From contig SIAR01000004.1 in assembly GCA_009691705.1 (NCBI GenBank), forward strand, positions 1-64,000: DNA of 64,000 bases. The letters run 5' to 3'. Position 1 is the first letter of the stretch. Every line of letters starts with the position of its first letter. Source of the stretch: Phycisphaerales bacterium (GTDB lineage: Bacteria; Planctomycetota; Phycisphaerae; Phycisphaerales; SM1A02). Shown here one piece after another: positions 41,668 to 49,974 of this stretch. The position numbers were made by a program, and so were the translations under genes. A model generated the notes under the pieces. The model did no database searches and was not told where the DNA came from. It worked only from the letters and a program-made list of their open reading frames with translations.

Positions 41668-43836
41668 TTAGGGAACAACGGGAGCAACTAACTCTGCGGC
41701 GGGCGCAGCGGGCCACCAACCTGGCACGATGTATGTCGGTGGTTGATTCGTGTTGATGGTTGTCGAATTCTGCATGTCAAGCACAACGCGTGAATTGCGA
41801 ATGAACTCAGCCGTCGCCCGAATGACCTCGACATCGGCATCAGTCAACTGTTGCGCCTGCGTGAGGTTCTGCAAGAACTGCAGTTGCGATTGCCAGCGCA
41901 GGAGTCCCTCATCGGTCAGTTGAAGCGCGACTGTGAGATTCATCCCAGATTGCACATTTACCGTTCGAGACCACGGCCGAAAGCCCTCGCATGAGATGGT
42001 GACCTTGTGCAGTCCTGGAAAGACGTTCATCAACTCTGGCGCACTGCCGACCACAACGCCGTCTATCTCGACTGATGCGTTGGTCGCAAGCAAGTTCCAA
42101 TTCACGCCACTCACGATGTATCGACCCGTCGCGGGGTCGGACACGACGCCTGGAACCGACATGTCTTGCATCGTGCAAACCACCCGCAATGCCACCTTCT
42201 CAGGAAGCGCCGCGCCGCCCTGCAACGCCGACTCGCTGCAACGCTTCGCCAGGCTGTCGCCAACCGAATGCGCACACCTGCGAATCACGACATCGATGAG
42301 ATCGCGTTTCTGTTGCAGCGTTGGAGACTCGCGAATCTTCTCAGTCGCTGTGACCGAATCGCTCGTTATCACTTGTCCCTCTGCGCGACCGAGCAATCGA
42401 TAGGTCACATCCATCTGAGCCGAACGAATACTTGTTGTTGCGCCGTACGCCTCAGCGTCGATTCGGTCGTTGATGTATGCCGTGATAGAGGCGATCATGA
42501 TGTAATCAACCCCCATCTGCTGCGCGAGTCGAAGGGCGCTTGTCTCGTCGCTGAGCAGGCGGTCCAAATCTTTCTGTGGGTCGACTGCTGTACCCGCATT
42601 CGCACCCGCCGCTGCGAATCGCGCGACAGCGTTGAGCGTGTCTTCACGACTCACCGTGGTGAAGCAGAGTCGATCAACTTCGGCTGCGATGTAATCCTCG
42701 AGCACCATCACCTTTTCTGGCGCGACATCTGCGGGACGATTCTTCACGAAGATCGCCGCGGTGTATCGCTTGCCCGTTGATTGCACGGGCGGGAGTGGCG
42801 TGACTGGCGTGAGTGGATTGTTCGGCGCAGGTGCGGCAACTGGCGCACTGGATGGTGCGGCAACTGGCGCACTGGATGGTGCGGCAACTGGCGCACTGGA
42901 TGGTGCGGTGCTCAACGTCGGACAGTTCGACTCAGTCGTACGACGCACGATGCATCCCGCTGCAACGCCGAAGTCCCCGCCGCAGACTCCCGCGCGCGAT
43001 GAACGGGTATCGGCGGATTGAATCTGAATCCATCCCACAGAAACCTCTTCATCGCCAATCGACTCACCAGTATCTGGATCAACGAGTGCCTGCCCTTGCG
43101 CAAAGACTTGCCAGATCTGACCCGCTGCAACACCCGCACCTGCACCACGGCTGATTGTTGCGATGCGGTCGGTGATTGCGAGAATCTTCGCCGGCATGAG
43201 GCGATCAACGATGTCACGGGCAACTTGTTCGGCAGTCGACCGCGCAATCGACAAGATCATCGAGTCGGTGAAGCGTCCCCCCTGCACGGTTGTGTTCGTG
43301 GGGTCGTTGATGATCCGCTGATCGTCGAATTGCGAATTCACACTCTCGACGAGCCTTCCACTCGTCGTGTTGTAGACCTTTGTGACGACTGCCAACTTCA
43401 CAAGCCGACGGGTCATCTTCTGCCCGAGTCCCTCGAAGTGCGCCGACTCGATGTAATCCTGAAAGTCAGCGATTTGTGGCACGATCAACCAGCGGATTCC
43501 CCGCAGCGAAAAACTCTTCGCTGCCTGTGCATCCATCGCGTCGATGTTTCCGCTCGTTGCGAAATCTTGCTCGCGCAGGAGTTGCGGCCAATCGTTGCGC
43601 GCGATCACGTCGAACTTTGCAGTCGCGCCGATGGCCGCAGTCAACTGTCCATCGAGCGACTGCTTGACGCGGTCGAGTTCGAGCAACTGCTCGCCGTCGC
43701 GTGCTGCGAGTGTTTGAACGAGCGCCGGCAGAACTTCGACCGTGCCAATGCCAACGGCAATTCGCCCGGCGGGCGCTGGCGTTTGCGCGAGCAAATGAGT
43801 TGTGAGTGCGAGTGTCGTGATCAATGAGGTGAGCAT
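41668..43836 (-). CDS. Exported protein with two CsgG/LpoB-like regions and a PEGA domain
   Basis: A 722-residue exported protein (signal MLTSLITTLALTTHLLAQ). Residues about 25-300 resemble CsgG: FDVIARNDWPQLLREQD, RWLIVPQIADFQDY and LVKLAVVTKVYNTTSGRLVES. A Ser/Ala/Pro linker with three SSAPVAAP units follows. Residues about 360-545 repeat a similar pattern (TTVSREDTLNAVARFA and GVDYIMIASITAYIND). Near residue 590-660 is a PEGA domain, ASVEIDGVVVGSAPELMNVFPG. The first gene of the CsgG/COG3014/YcfL/LpoB operon; it has no lipid Cys, unlike CsgG. A pore role is not shown. Confidence 0.8.
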   Translation of the reverse strand: MLTSLITTLALTTHLLAQTPAPAGRIAVGIGTVEVLPALVQTLAARDGEQLLELDRVKQSLDGQLTAAIGATAKFDVIARNDWPQLLREQDFATSGNIDAMDAQAAKSFSLRGIRWLIVPQIADFQDYIESAHFEGLGQKMTRRLVKLAVVTKVYNTTSGRLVESVNSQFDDQRIINDPTNTTVQGGRFTDSMILSIARSTAEQVARDIVDRLMPAKILAITDRIATISRGAGAGVAAGQIWQVFAQGQALVDPDTGESIGDEEVSVGWIQIQSADTRSSRAGVCGGDFGVAAGCIVRRTTESNCPTLSTAPSSAPVAAPSSAPVAAPSSAPVAAPAPNNPLTPVTPLPPVQSTGKRYTAAIFVKNRPADVAPEKVMVLEDYIAAEVDRLCFTTVSREDTLNAVARFAAAGANAGTAVDPQKDLDRLLSDETSALRLAQQMGVDYIMIASITAYINDRIDAEAYGATTSIRSAQMDVTYRLLGRAEGQVITSDSVTATEKIRESPTLQQKRDLIDVVIRRCAHSVGDSLAKRCSESALQGGAALPEKVALRVVCTMQDMSVPGVVSDPATGRYIVSGVNWNLLATNASVEIDGVVVGSAPELMNVFPGLHKVTISCEGFRPWSRTVNVQSGMNLTVALQLTDEGLLRWQSQLQFLQNLTQAQQLTDADVEVIRATAEFIRNSRVVLDMQNSTTINTNQPPTYIVPGWWPAAPAAELVAPVVP
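42830..42901. repeat. 24-bp tandem repeat, three copies
   Basis: GGTGCGGCAACTGGCGCACT plus GGAT is present three times in a row (42830, 42854, 42878) with no difference, then an incomplete fourth. It codes for the Ala/Pro/Ser linker between the two CsgG-like regions, in frame, and could vary in length among strains. Confidence 0.93.
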
Positions 43837-43905
43837 GGATGGATTCTCCCGAATGTGGGGAGCGAGAACCGATGTTCCCGCGCCCCCACAGTCTAGAGCC
43901 CCGCC

Positions 43906-43943
43906 ACTGAAGTCAAGAGACTGAAGTCAAGAGACTGAAGTCA
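43906..43943. repeat. 14-bp tandem repeat, 2.7 copies
   Basis: ACTGAAGTCAAGAG starts at 43906 and 43920, with ten more bases of a third copy from 43934. It fills the space just after the stop of the PEP-CTERM-like gene (minus strand), upstream of the CsgG-like gene. No coding role. Confidence 0.88.
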
Positions 43944-43945
43944 CG

Positions 43946-44665
43946 TCACTCCCGTTTGCGCGATCCCGCCGCAGCGGTGGCAAGCCCTGCCGCGCCGAGC
44001 AAAGCAACTGCTGGAGCTGGCACCGCAACACCTTCGACGCGCACGAGGTCGAATCGCAGCGTTCCTGCGCTTGAGTAGTTTGCAGTCGCTCCTGTGGCTG
44101 CGTAGGCACTCGTTGTCGGCGCGAAGACGCTCACCATGCGCACCGCAAACTTGGCATTGCCGGCGACGCCGCTGATCTTGCTCAGATCGCAGCGCCGCTG
44201 GGCTTGCCAGACATCTGCGCCGAGAGTCGCTTCGAAGATTCCACTTTCGGAGAGACCATCGCTCGTGTACACGGCGCCATCCAATGTGTATTGCAGTTGT
44301 GTGAACCGACTTGAAGAGCCCGAGTGTCGCTCGTACCAAGTCACGACGATCGACTCATACCCTGCCGTCGAGAGTGCGAAGGCGGCTCCTCGCTCACAGC
44401 TTCCCGTGCCCTGCGCTGCGAATGCGGCGAGATTCCATCCCTTGTTTTCTGCTGGGATTGATGCGCCGTCGTCGGCCGCAGCACCCGCCGAGAACGCCGA
44501 CGAAACTCCACCAATTGTTTGTGCAAACCCAATTCCGGTCGCAGTATCAGTCGTTCCCTTGGGGCCGTTGAAATTCCATTCGCAGAAGACGATCGCTCCT
44601 TGCGCGCTGCTCGCGGCAACTAGGGTCGTCAGCACAACGCTCATCATCGATAGGACTGCTCTCAT
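43946..44665 (-). CDS. Secreted protein with PEP-CTERM-like sorting tail
   Basis: A 239-residue exported protein. The signal peptide is VLSMMSVVLTTLVAASSAQGA. The body (25-205) is beta-rich and I do not recognise it. The C-terminus reads VPAPAVALLGAAGLATAAAGSRKRE: a VPAP motif, a hydrophobic helix and a basic end, as in PEP-CTERM proteins that exosortase cuts and sorts to the surface. The tail is like the one at 53126. No exosortase is in the window. ATG at 44665. Confidence 0.8.
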   Translation of the reverse strand: MRAVLSMMSVVLTTLVAASSAQGAIVFCEWNFNGPKGTTDTATGIGFAQTIGGVSSAFSAGAAADDGASIPAENKGWNLAAFAAQGTGSCERGAAFALSTAGYESIVVTWYERHSGSSSRFTQLQYTLDGAVYTSDGLSESGIFEATLGADVWQAQRRCDLSKISGVAGNAKFAVRMVSVFAPTTSAYAATGATANYSSAGTLRFDLVRVEGVAVPAPAVALLGAAGLATAAAGSRKRE

Positions 44666-44776
44666 GTTCGAATCTCGCTTTCATGGCGCACGAATATGCA
44701 ACACGCGCACGACGCCCACGCCCGCTTCTGGATGACGCATCCAGCATTGCCGTGCGAACCTATGGCGGCGCCGAGT

Positions 44777-44805
44777 GACATCTCTCATAGATGTCCTTTT
44801 TTCTT
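44777..44805 (+). terminator. Possible + strand terminator with no + strand gene before it
   Basis: GACATCT and AGATGTC form a 7-bp stem with a CTCAT loop, followed by CTTTTTTCTTTT. The T-rich side is on the + strand. Both genes around it are on the minus strand (start of the PEP-CTERM-like gene at 44665, end of the DUF4126 gene at 44831), so a short + strand transcript of about 100 nt may end here. Confidence 0.55.
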
Positions 44806-44830
44806 TTGTTGGCGCGCGCACTCCCCTGCG

Positions 44831-45478
44831 TCAGCGTCCAGCGGGCGCGGTCGGATTCGCGGCCGCCCGCGCGGCGAGAACACGCTTCGACCACCGCGCC
44901 ACCTTCAACATGATTGCGATGATCGCAATGACCACCACCAACGCGACAACTGCCGCAACCAGTGGCAGCAATATCGCGAGCACCGCGAGTGTGACACTCG
45001 CGATTGTCTCCACAATCGAGAAGATCGGATTCAGAATCCCACCACTCACCGCCGTTGAGCCAGCCCGAATCGTGCCCGATGCAATATGCACCCCCGTCGC
45101 AACACCGCCCCCCACAACCGCAGCGAGCGCCCACGTCGCCCAGGGTGGAACCGCGGTTGTGTCCATGCCAGAAGCTGACGCCAATTGTGTTGCCATCGCA
45201 AGAGTTCCAGCGACGGCTGCGACCGGAGTCCCGGCAACATCAAGCACATGATCGAGCCACGGAATCAGCATCCCCAATATCTCGAGTACGCACGCAGCGC
45301 AAAAGCAGATCACCGCGGGCATGGTTCCAATCCACGAGAGCGATTCTCCTGGACTGAGCCATCCAAAGTGCACCGCGAGCGAAAGCAACGCGAGTGGCGC
45401 GAAGATGCGCATGCCACATGCCGCGCTGAGTGCAAATCCAACGACCACTGCCAATGTGTAACTGAGTGTTTCTTCCAT
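44831..45478 (-). CDS. DUF4126 membrane protein
   Basis: About 215 residues from ATG 45478. Hydrophobic spans are near LAVVVGFALSAACGMRIFAPLALL, MPAVICFCAACVLEILGMLIPW, VAAVAGTLAMATQL, ATWALAAVVGGGVATGVHIAS and the last LAVLAILLPLVAAVVALVVVIAIIAIMLKV. The start SAACGMRIFAPL and the IPWLDHVLD segment fit DUF4126, a membrane family of unknown function. The track start at 45568 overlaps the upstream PEBP gene; with the ATG, the gap is 16 bp and the pair is an operon. Confidence 0.85.
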   Translation of the reverse strand: MEETLSYTLAVVVGFALSAACGMRIFAPLALLSLAVHFGWLSPGESLSWIGTMPAVICFCAACVLEILGMLIPWLDHVLDVAGTPVAAVAGTLAMATQLASASGMDTTAVPPWATWALAAVVGGGVATGVHIASGTIRAGSTAVSGGILNPIFSIVETIASVTLAVLAILLPLVAAVVALVVVIAIIAIMLKVARWSKRVLAARAAANPTAPAGR

Positions 45479-45494
45479 AGTTCTTTCGGTGCCG

Positions 45495-46073
45495 TCAGGG
45501 ACTGTCAATGACCAAGGGTCGTTCGTACAAACCGACGAGTGTTGCGGTTGAGAGCACATGACCTTCAATCGCCTTCTTGAATTGCTTTGCCGTCGCCCCC
45601 TGCTTCAATTCGATACTCGCATCGAGCGCATAGATAGTGAATGTGTAGTGATGCACACCACTGCCCTTGCCCGGGGCAGATCCCCAGTAACCAGGACGTT
45701 CCTTGCCCCACGAGGTCACTCCCTGCCGTGCGCCCGCCGGAATTTTCACTTCAAGGTCCTGCGGCACCCCCGCAGTGAGCGCCGTTGTCGTTGCAGGAAT
45801 ACCCCAGATGATCCAGTGCACAAATCCGCGTGCTTGTGGATCGTCCATCATGATCGCAAATGTCACCGTCGCTTTGGGCGCGTCACTCCACGCGAGTGGA
45901 GGCGACGTGCCCGCGCCATCGGCAGTGCATTCTGTTGGAAGTGCGGTGTTAGTCGCGAAGAGCGTGCTCGTGAGCGCGAATGGTTTTTCGGCAGGAACGG
46001 GCGCAGGCGCGGGCGTCTGCGCTATCGCCACCGATGCACTCAGCGCAACACAGAACATCGAGTACTTCATCAT
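45495..46073 (-). CDS. Exported YbhB/YbcL-family (PEBP) protein
   Basis: About 192 residues. The signal is MFCVALSASVAIAQ. The PEBP fold is clear: LPTECTADGAGTSPPLAWSDAPK, FAIMMDDPQARGFVHWIIWGIPA with the D-P-D/A-x-H ligand loop, and GYWGSAPGKGSGVHHYTFTIYALDA. In eukaryotes such proteins bind phospholipids and kinases; in bacteria the role is open. Start is one of two adjacent ATG codons (46073 or 46070). It lies just before the DUF4126 gene. Confidence 0.9.
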   Translation of the reverse strand: MMKYSMFCVALSASVAIAQTPAPAPVPAEKPFALTSTLFATNTALPTECTADGAGTSPPLAWSDAPKATVTFAIMMDDPQARGFVHWIIWGIPATTTALTAGVPQDLEVKIPAGARQGVTSWGKERPGYWGSAPGKGSGVHHYTFTIYALDASIELKQGATAKQFKKAIEGHVLSTATLVGLYERPLVIDSP

Positions 46074-46140
46074 GTTGCAAATTGTAACCGCACGCGAGCG
46101 CAGAGAGCCAACCAACCTCATGAATGCGTAGCCTCAACGG

Positions 46141-46989
46141 ATGTTTCAGACTCAGCCAATTCGCGCGGGATGCACAGCAGCGATGGTCATGCTGCTCGGC
46201 GGCGACCAAGTCGCTGTCACCCCCGAGGGGCGGGCACTCATCGCGGCACTAGACCTCAAGGCAGGTGCCGAACTTGCGCAGAGTGCGGCGCGCAAATCTG
46301 CCGGAGCCGCGCAGCGCATTCGCCTGCGAAAGGCCTGCATTCGCGCATGGATGCACGAACTCGCGCAGTGCGATCCTGACATCACATTGCAACTGATTGT
46401 CCCAGGCGCAGGACTCGCCCCCCTCGCCCTCGATTGGTGTGCGACCCACCCACACTCCCACGCAATCGAACTCGACTACGAACAAGTCGATGCGAAACGG
46501 GCGTTGATCGCACAGTGCGCACCACCCTCGATTGCCAAGCGCATCACCTGTGCAACGTGCGATCTGCGCGCAGTCGAGGCGGCGCGCGCTGTTCTGGGCG
46601 CGAGTGGATGGCGCCCCGAGCGTCCTGCACTCTGGGTCTTTGAAGGACTCTCCTACTACATCTCGAGCGCTGAACTTGCTGCACTAATCCGCCTTGCATT
46701 TTCAGGATCACGCGAATCGCGGGTGATTATCGAATTCAGTGGACCCCGCCACGAACTCACCCAAGATGCGCGGGCGCAGACCGAGCGCTATCACCAGTTC
46801 ATCGCACACACGATCGGCGCGCAAGACCTCGAAGTCACTGATATCGATGCTGTGGCGCAGAGTGCGCAGGCGCGCATCGAACGACTCGTCGATCCATCGA
46901 TGCTCGAAGAGACCCTGAACTTTCCCCGCTTCTTTCACACCCCCCGTGAGAGCGCGATGCGCATGGCGATGCTCATGGCACGCGCATGA
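46141..46989 (+). CDS. Leucine carboxyl methyltransferase-like (LCMT) SAM enzyme
   Basis: A 282-residue class I methyltransferase of the LCMT/PPM1-like family. Motif I is LIVPGAGLAPLALDW and the acidic end of strand 2 is AIELDYEQVDAKR, as in LCMT. Later: ALWVFEGLSYYISSAELAALI and a closing basic helix. Bacterial members are thought to methylate small acids, often in secondary metabolism; the substrate here is unknown. The start at 46141 reads ATGTTTCAGACTCAG. It overlaps the next gene by ATGA. Confidence 0.8.
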   Translation: MFQTQPIRAGCTAAMVMLLGGDQVAVTPEGRALIAALDLKAGAELAQSAARKSAGAAQRIRLRKACIRAWMHELAQCDPDITLQLIVPGAGLAPLALDWCATHPHSHAIELDYEQVDAKRALIAQCAPPSIAKRITCATCDLRAVEAARAVLGASGWRPERPALWVFEGLSYYISSAELAALIRLAFSGSRESRVIIEFSGPRHELTQDARAQTERYHQFIAHTIGAQDLEVTDIDAVAQSAQARIERLVDPSMLEETLNFPRFFHTPRESAMRMAMLMARA

Positions 46990-47924
46990 ACCCGCCTCCC
47001 ATGAACCCACTGTTGCTCGAGCGACTTCGGGCAATCCTGCCTGCCGAGTCGTGTGAATTGCTCAAGCCACGACCGACGCCGATTTCACTTCGGCTCAACC
47101 CACTGCGCGCTCCTCCTAACGAGACTCTTGCCGCTCTGCGTGCCGCACTCGGCGCCGCCGGCCACACGCTCAACCCAGTTACGTGGTTTGCACTCGCTTT
47201 CACGACCTCTGCAACTGTTCGCACCCTGCAAGAACTTCCCCAACACGCCGCGGGCGCATTTCATATTCAGTCTCTGTCGAGCATGATTCCAGCACTTGTG
47301 CTTGATACGCAGCCAGGAGAAATGGCCCTTGATCTCTGCGCCGCGCCTGGCAGCAAGACTTCACAGATTGCTGCGATGATGAGCAACCGCGGACAACTGA
47401 TAGCGATCGATTCGAGTCGCCCGCGCTGCTATCGCTTGCGTGAAGTGCTGCGCGTGCTGGGCGCTCAAGCCGAGTGCCTTTGCGCGCACGGCGAACGTTG
47501 GGGGCGGGGGCATCCCATGCAGTTCGATCGGGTGCTCGTTGATGTTCCATGCAGTGGTGAGGGACGCATCCACGTGGGCGACTCGGCCGCCCTCGCCGAC
47601 TGGTCACTTACGAAGGTGCGACGACTCGCCTCGCTTCAGAAGTCTTTGATGCACTCGGCGATCGATGCTCTGCGCCCAGGAGGCACGCTCGTCTATTCGA
47701 CGTGCACATTTGCTCCAGAAGAAAACGAATTGGTTCTACAACGCGCGCTCGATCGTTACAAGGATCGCATCGCAATCACTCCCATCACGCATGCTCTGCC
47801 GCCGAGCTGCCCAGCCGTCACTAACTGGTTGGGACACGAATTGCATCCAGCGATTGCCAACGCTCGTCGCATTCTGCCGCCGCTCGAAGGATTCTTCGTC
47901 GCTGCGCTTCGCAAGCGTCAATAG
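46986..47924 (+). CDS. RsmB/NOP2-family RNA m5C methyltransferase
   Basis: A 312-residue RNA cytosine-5 methyltransferase. SAM motif I is ALDLCAAPGSKTSQIA; motif IV has the first Cys in VLVDVPCSGEGR; motif VI has the second Cys, LVYSTCTFAPEENE. These two are the general-base and nucleophile cysteines of the family. The short N-terminus (no NusB domain) is unlike RsmB and is closer to RsmF or NSUN-type enzymes without the PUA tail. It acts on rRNA or tRNA; the position cannot be told. It starts 4 bp inside the LCMT-like gene. Confidence 0.88.
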   Translation: MNPPPMNPLLLERLRAILPAESCELLKPRPTPISLRLNPLRAPPNETLAALRAALGAAGHTLNPVTWFALAFTTSATVRTLQELPQHAAGAFHIQSLSSMIPALVLDTQPGEMALDLCAAPGSKTSQIAAMMSNRGQLIAIDSSRPRCYRLREVLRVLGAQAECLCAHGERWGRGHPMQFDRVLVDVPCSGEGRIHVGDSAALADWSLTKVRRLASLQKSLMHSAIDALRPGGTLVYSTCTFAPEENELVLQRALDRYKDRIAITPITHALPPSCPAVTNWLGHELHPAIANARRILPPLEGFFVAALRKRQ

Positions 47925-47934
47925 CCACCGAGCT

Positions 47935-48029
47935 GATCACTCTTGCGTCATCGCCGCAGGACAAGTTCGCCCGCAGTTCTCCCAACTCCGATCACTCTTG
48001 CGCTATCGCCGCAGGACAAGTTCGCCCGC
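47935..48029. repeat. 40-bp direct repeat, two copies
   Basis: GATCACTCTTGCG-(TC or CT)-ATCGCCGCAGGACAAG followed by TTCGCCCGC occurs at 47935-47974 and 47990-48029, 55 bp apart. Only two bases differ. It lies in the 219-bp gap between two convergent genes (47924 and 48144), so it may be a dispersed element, a duplicated protein-binding site or a recombination remnant. No T-rich terminator is seen in the gap. Confidence 0.85.
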
Positions 48030-48143
48030 GGCGAGTTTGCAAGCCGAGCAAGTCTGCGCAGCTCGGCGCAGCATGTCTGAGTCCGCGGGCAATTTGGACT
48101 GCGGCTCTCACACTCCGACCGCCCTTGCCCGCGCCCCTCACAA

Positions 48144-49250
48144 TCAACGCTGAATGTCTGGCTCCGTCTCAATGGGCGCCTCAATGAACACGTCCACCAG
48201 TTGCCCCGGCATCAGTTTCGTCGTGTGTGGGTTATCAAGTTCGTACTCCACCTCCATCACTCGCACATCGACGCGCTCAGCAGAGTCTCCACTCAACAAT
48301 CGTTTTGGAATGATCAGCGGAGTCCCGCGCAGAAACCGCAGTGCAAACACGCCGCGTGATCCCCCACGCGCACTCGCGACTGCCTTCGACTCGGGACGAA
48401 AGCGCCACGCATCCATCTCATCGATCTGCACCCGAACATGCAGTGGATCGAGTGCTCCAATGGCGACAACCTGTTGCACCGATCCAGGCACGACGTGCTC
48501 TCCTGGGTCGATATCGATGTAGAGCACAGTTCCCGCGATCGTTGACTTGACCGACTCGCGTTCGAGCTGAGTCTCTGCCCGCGCAGCCTCAGCTTGCGCA
48601 ACTGCGACCTCTGCCGCAGCAACCGCGAGATCTTCAGGCCATGCCCCCTGCTTCACCTGATCGCGCCGCGCACTCGCGGTGTCGAATCCTGCCTGAGCCG
48701 CAGCAACCTCATATTCGAGCCGCGGTTGTTCATTGCGACTCGCCGCGGTGTTGATGCCGAGTTCTTCGAGTCGCGCAAGACGACCTTTGGCATCAACGAG
48801 CTGCGCCGCTGCCGAAGCGACGACCGCTTCACTCTCGCGCAATGTCGTTTCACGCGGAAGCGCCTTCACCGCCGCCAGTTTTGCCGAAGCGACCCTCAAT
48901 CGGGCATTCGCAGCGCCTAACTCAGCCCGCGTTTGCCGTGAATCAAGACGAAAGAGCAGCTGTCCAATCGCCACCGACTCTCCCTCAATCACAGCCACTT
49001 CTTCGACGACTCCCGCGAGCGCTGTTCCAACGCTGACGATGTCAGATGACGGCAGCACTGTGCCAATTCCCGCGATGCGTTCTTCAAATGGACTGTGCGG
49101 TGGATCGACTGCTGTCGAACCAATGGGCACCCGCGGCACTTGCGATCGCACTATGTAGACCGCGAGTCCGATACCGATTAGCGCAACGGATGGAATCAGC
49201 AGGTAGCGCACTGGAATGAGGGCGCGCATTTTGGCGGAGGGTCTAAGCAT
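48144..49250 (-). CDS. HlyD/DevB-type membrane-fusion protein of an ABC exporter
   Basis: About 368 residues. One N-terminal membrane helix (LIPSVALIGIGLAVYIV), then the barrel-sandwich motif GTALAGVVEEVAVIEGESVAIGQLLFRLDSRQTRAEL, a long Ala-rich coiled-coil hairpin (about 110-240) and IAGTVLYIDIDPGEHVVPG. It fits adaptors such as DevB. The ATG at 49250 overlaps the end of the ATPase gene by eight bases (ATGCTTAG). With the next two genes it would be an exporter across the envelope; the cargo is not known (DevBCA exports glycolipids in cyanobacteria). Confidence 0.88.
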   Translation of the reverse strand: MLRPSAKMRALIPVRYLLIPSVALIGIGLAVYIVRSQVPRVPIGSTAVDPPHSPFEERIAGIGTVLPSSDIVSVGTALAGVVEEVAVIEGESVAIGQLLFRLDSRQTRAELGAANARLRVASAKLAAVKALPRETTLRESEAVVASAAAQLVDAKGRLARLEELGINTAASRNEQPRLEYEVAAAQAGFDTASARRDQVKQGAWPEDLAVAAAEVAVAQAEAARAETQLERESVKSTIAGTVLYIDIDPGEHVVPGSVQQVVAIGALDPLHVRVQIDEMDAWRFRPESKAVASARGGSRGVFALRFLRGTPLIIPKRLLSGDSAERVDVRVMEVEYELDNPHTTKLMPGQLVDVFIEAPIETEPDIQR

Positions 49251-49974
49251 GGGATTTGTGTTGCGATGGGGTTTCGATTCTGTCAACGCGTCCATCATCC
49301 ATATGAATGATGCGATCAGCGAGATGGTAGATGCGATCGTCGTGCGAGACGACGATCACTGCGCGATCGGGTGCGCGACCCGCCGCGGCGACAAGTTCCA
49401 TCACGCGCTGTCCTGTGGCACCGTCGAGTGCGCTCGTCGGTTCGTCGCACACCAGAATACGGGGTGCGTTGATGAGCGCCCGCGCGATTGCGACGCGCTG
49501 CTGCTGTCCCCCAGAGAGTCGCGTTGGACTCGACCGCTCACGGCCGCCGAGGCCAACGCGCTCGAGCAATTCCGATGCCCGCGCGACCGCAGTCCGGCGA
49601 TCGCTCCCCTGCAGAATCAATGGGATCGCCACATTCTCAGCGATGGTGAGAGTCGGAATCAAGTTGAACTGCTGAAAGACAAATCCAACATTGCGCAAGC
49701 GCCACGCCGTACGCGCTTCAGTCGAGAGCAACTGCGGATCTTGCCCGAATACTTCGAGCGCACCAGCATTGCGGGCGAGCAATCCCGCGATGATCGAGAT
49801 AAATGATGTTTTGCCGCATCCCGATGGTCCCACGAGCATGACGATCTCGCCGCAGTTCACTTCGAGGTCAGCTCCGCGCAAGGCGACAACTTGCGTATCG
49901 CCGGTGACGTAGACCTTTTCGACGCCGCGCGCATAGACCGCGCACAAAGATGGATCGCTCGTTGGCATTGTCAT
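49243..49974 (-). CDS. ABC transporter ATPase, DevA/MacB/LolD type
   Basis: A 243-residue ATPase. Walker A is [10 protein letters not shown], the signature [15 protein letters not shown], Walker [14 protein letters not shown], and a switch His in [13 protein letters not shown]. The [18 protein letters not shown] segment is the type found in the MacB/LolD group. It powers the exporter with the DevC-like permease, with which it overlaps by ATGA. Confidence 0.94.
   Translation of the reverse strand: MTMPTSDPSLCAVYARGVEKVYVTGDTQVVALRGADLEVNCGEIVMLVGPSGCGKTSFISIIAGLLARNAGALEVFGQDPQLLSTEARTAWRLRNVGFVFQQFNLIPTLTIAENVAIPLILQGSDRRTAVARASELLERVGLGGRERSSPTRLSGGQQQRVAIARALINAPRILVCDEPTSALDGATGQRVMELVAAAGRAPDRAVIVVSHDDRIYHLADRIIHMDDGRVDRIETPSQHKSHA

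Noticed and set aside
47935-48029. CRISPR array
   Set aside because: Only two copies with a 15-bp spacing between them, and no cas genes in the window.
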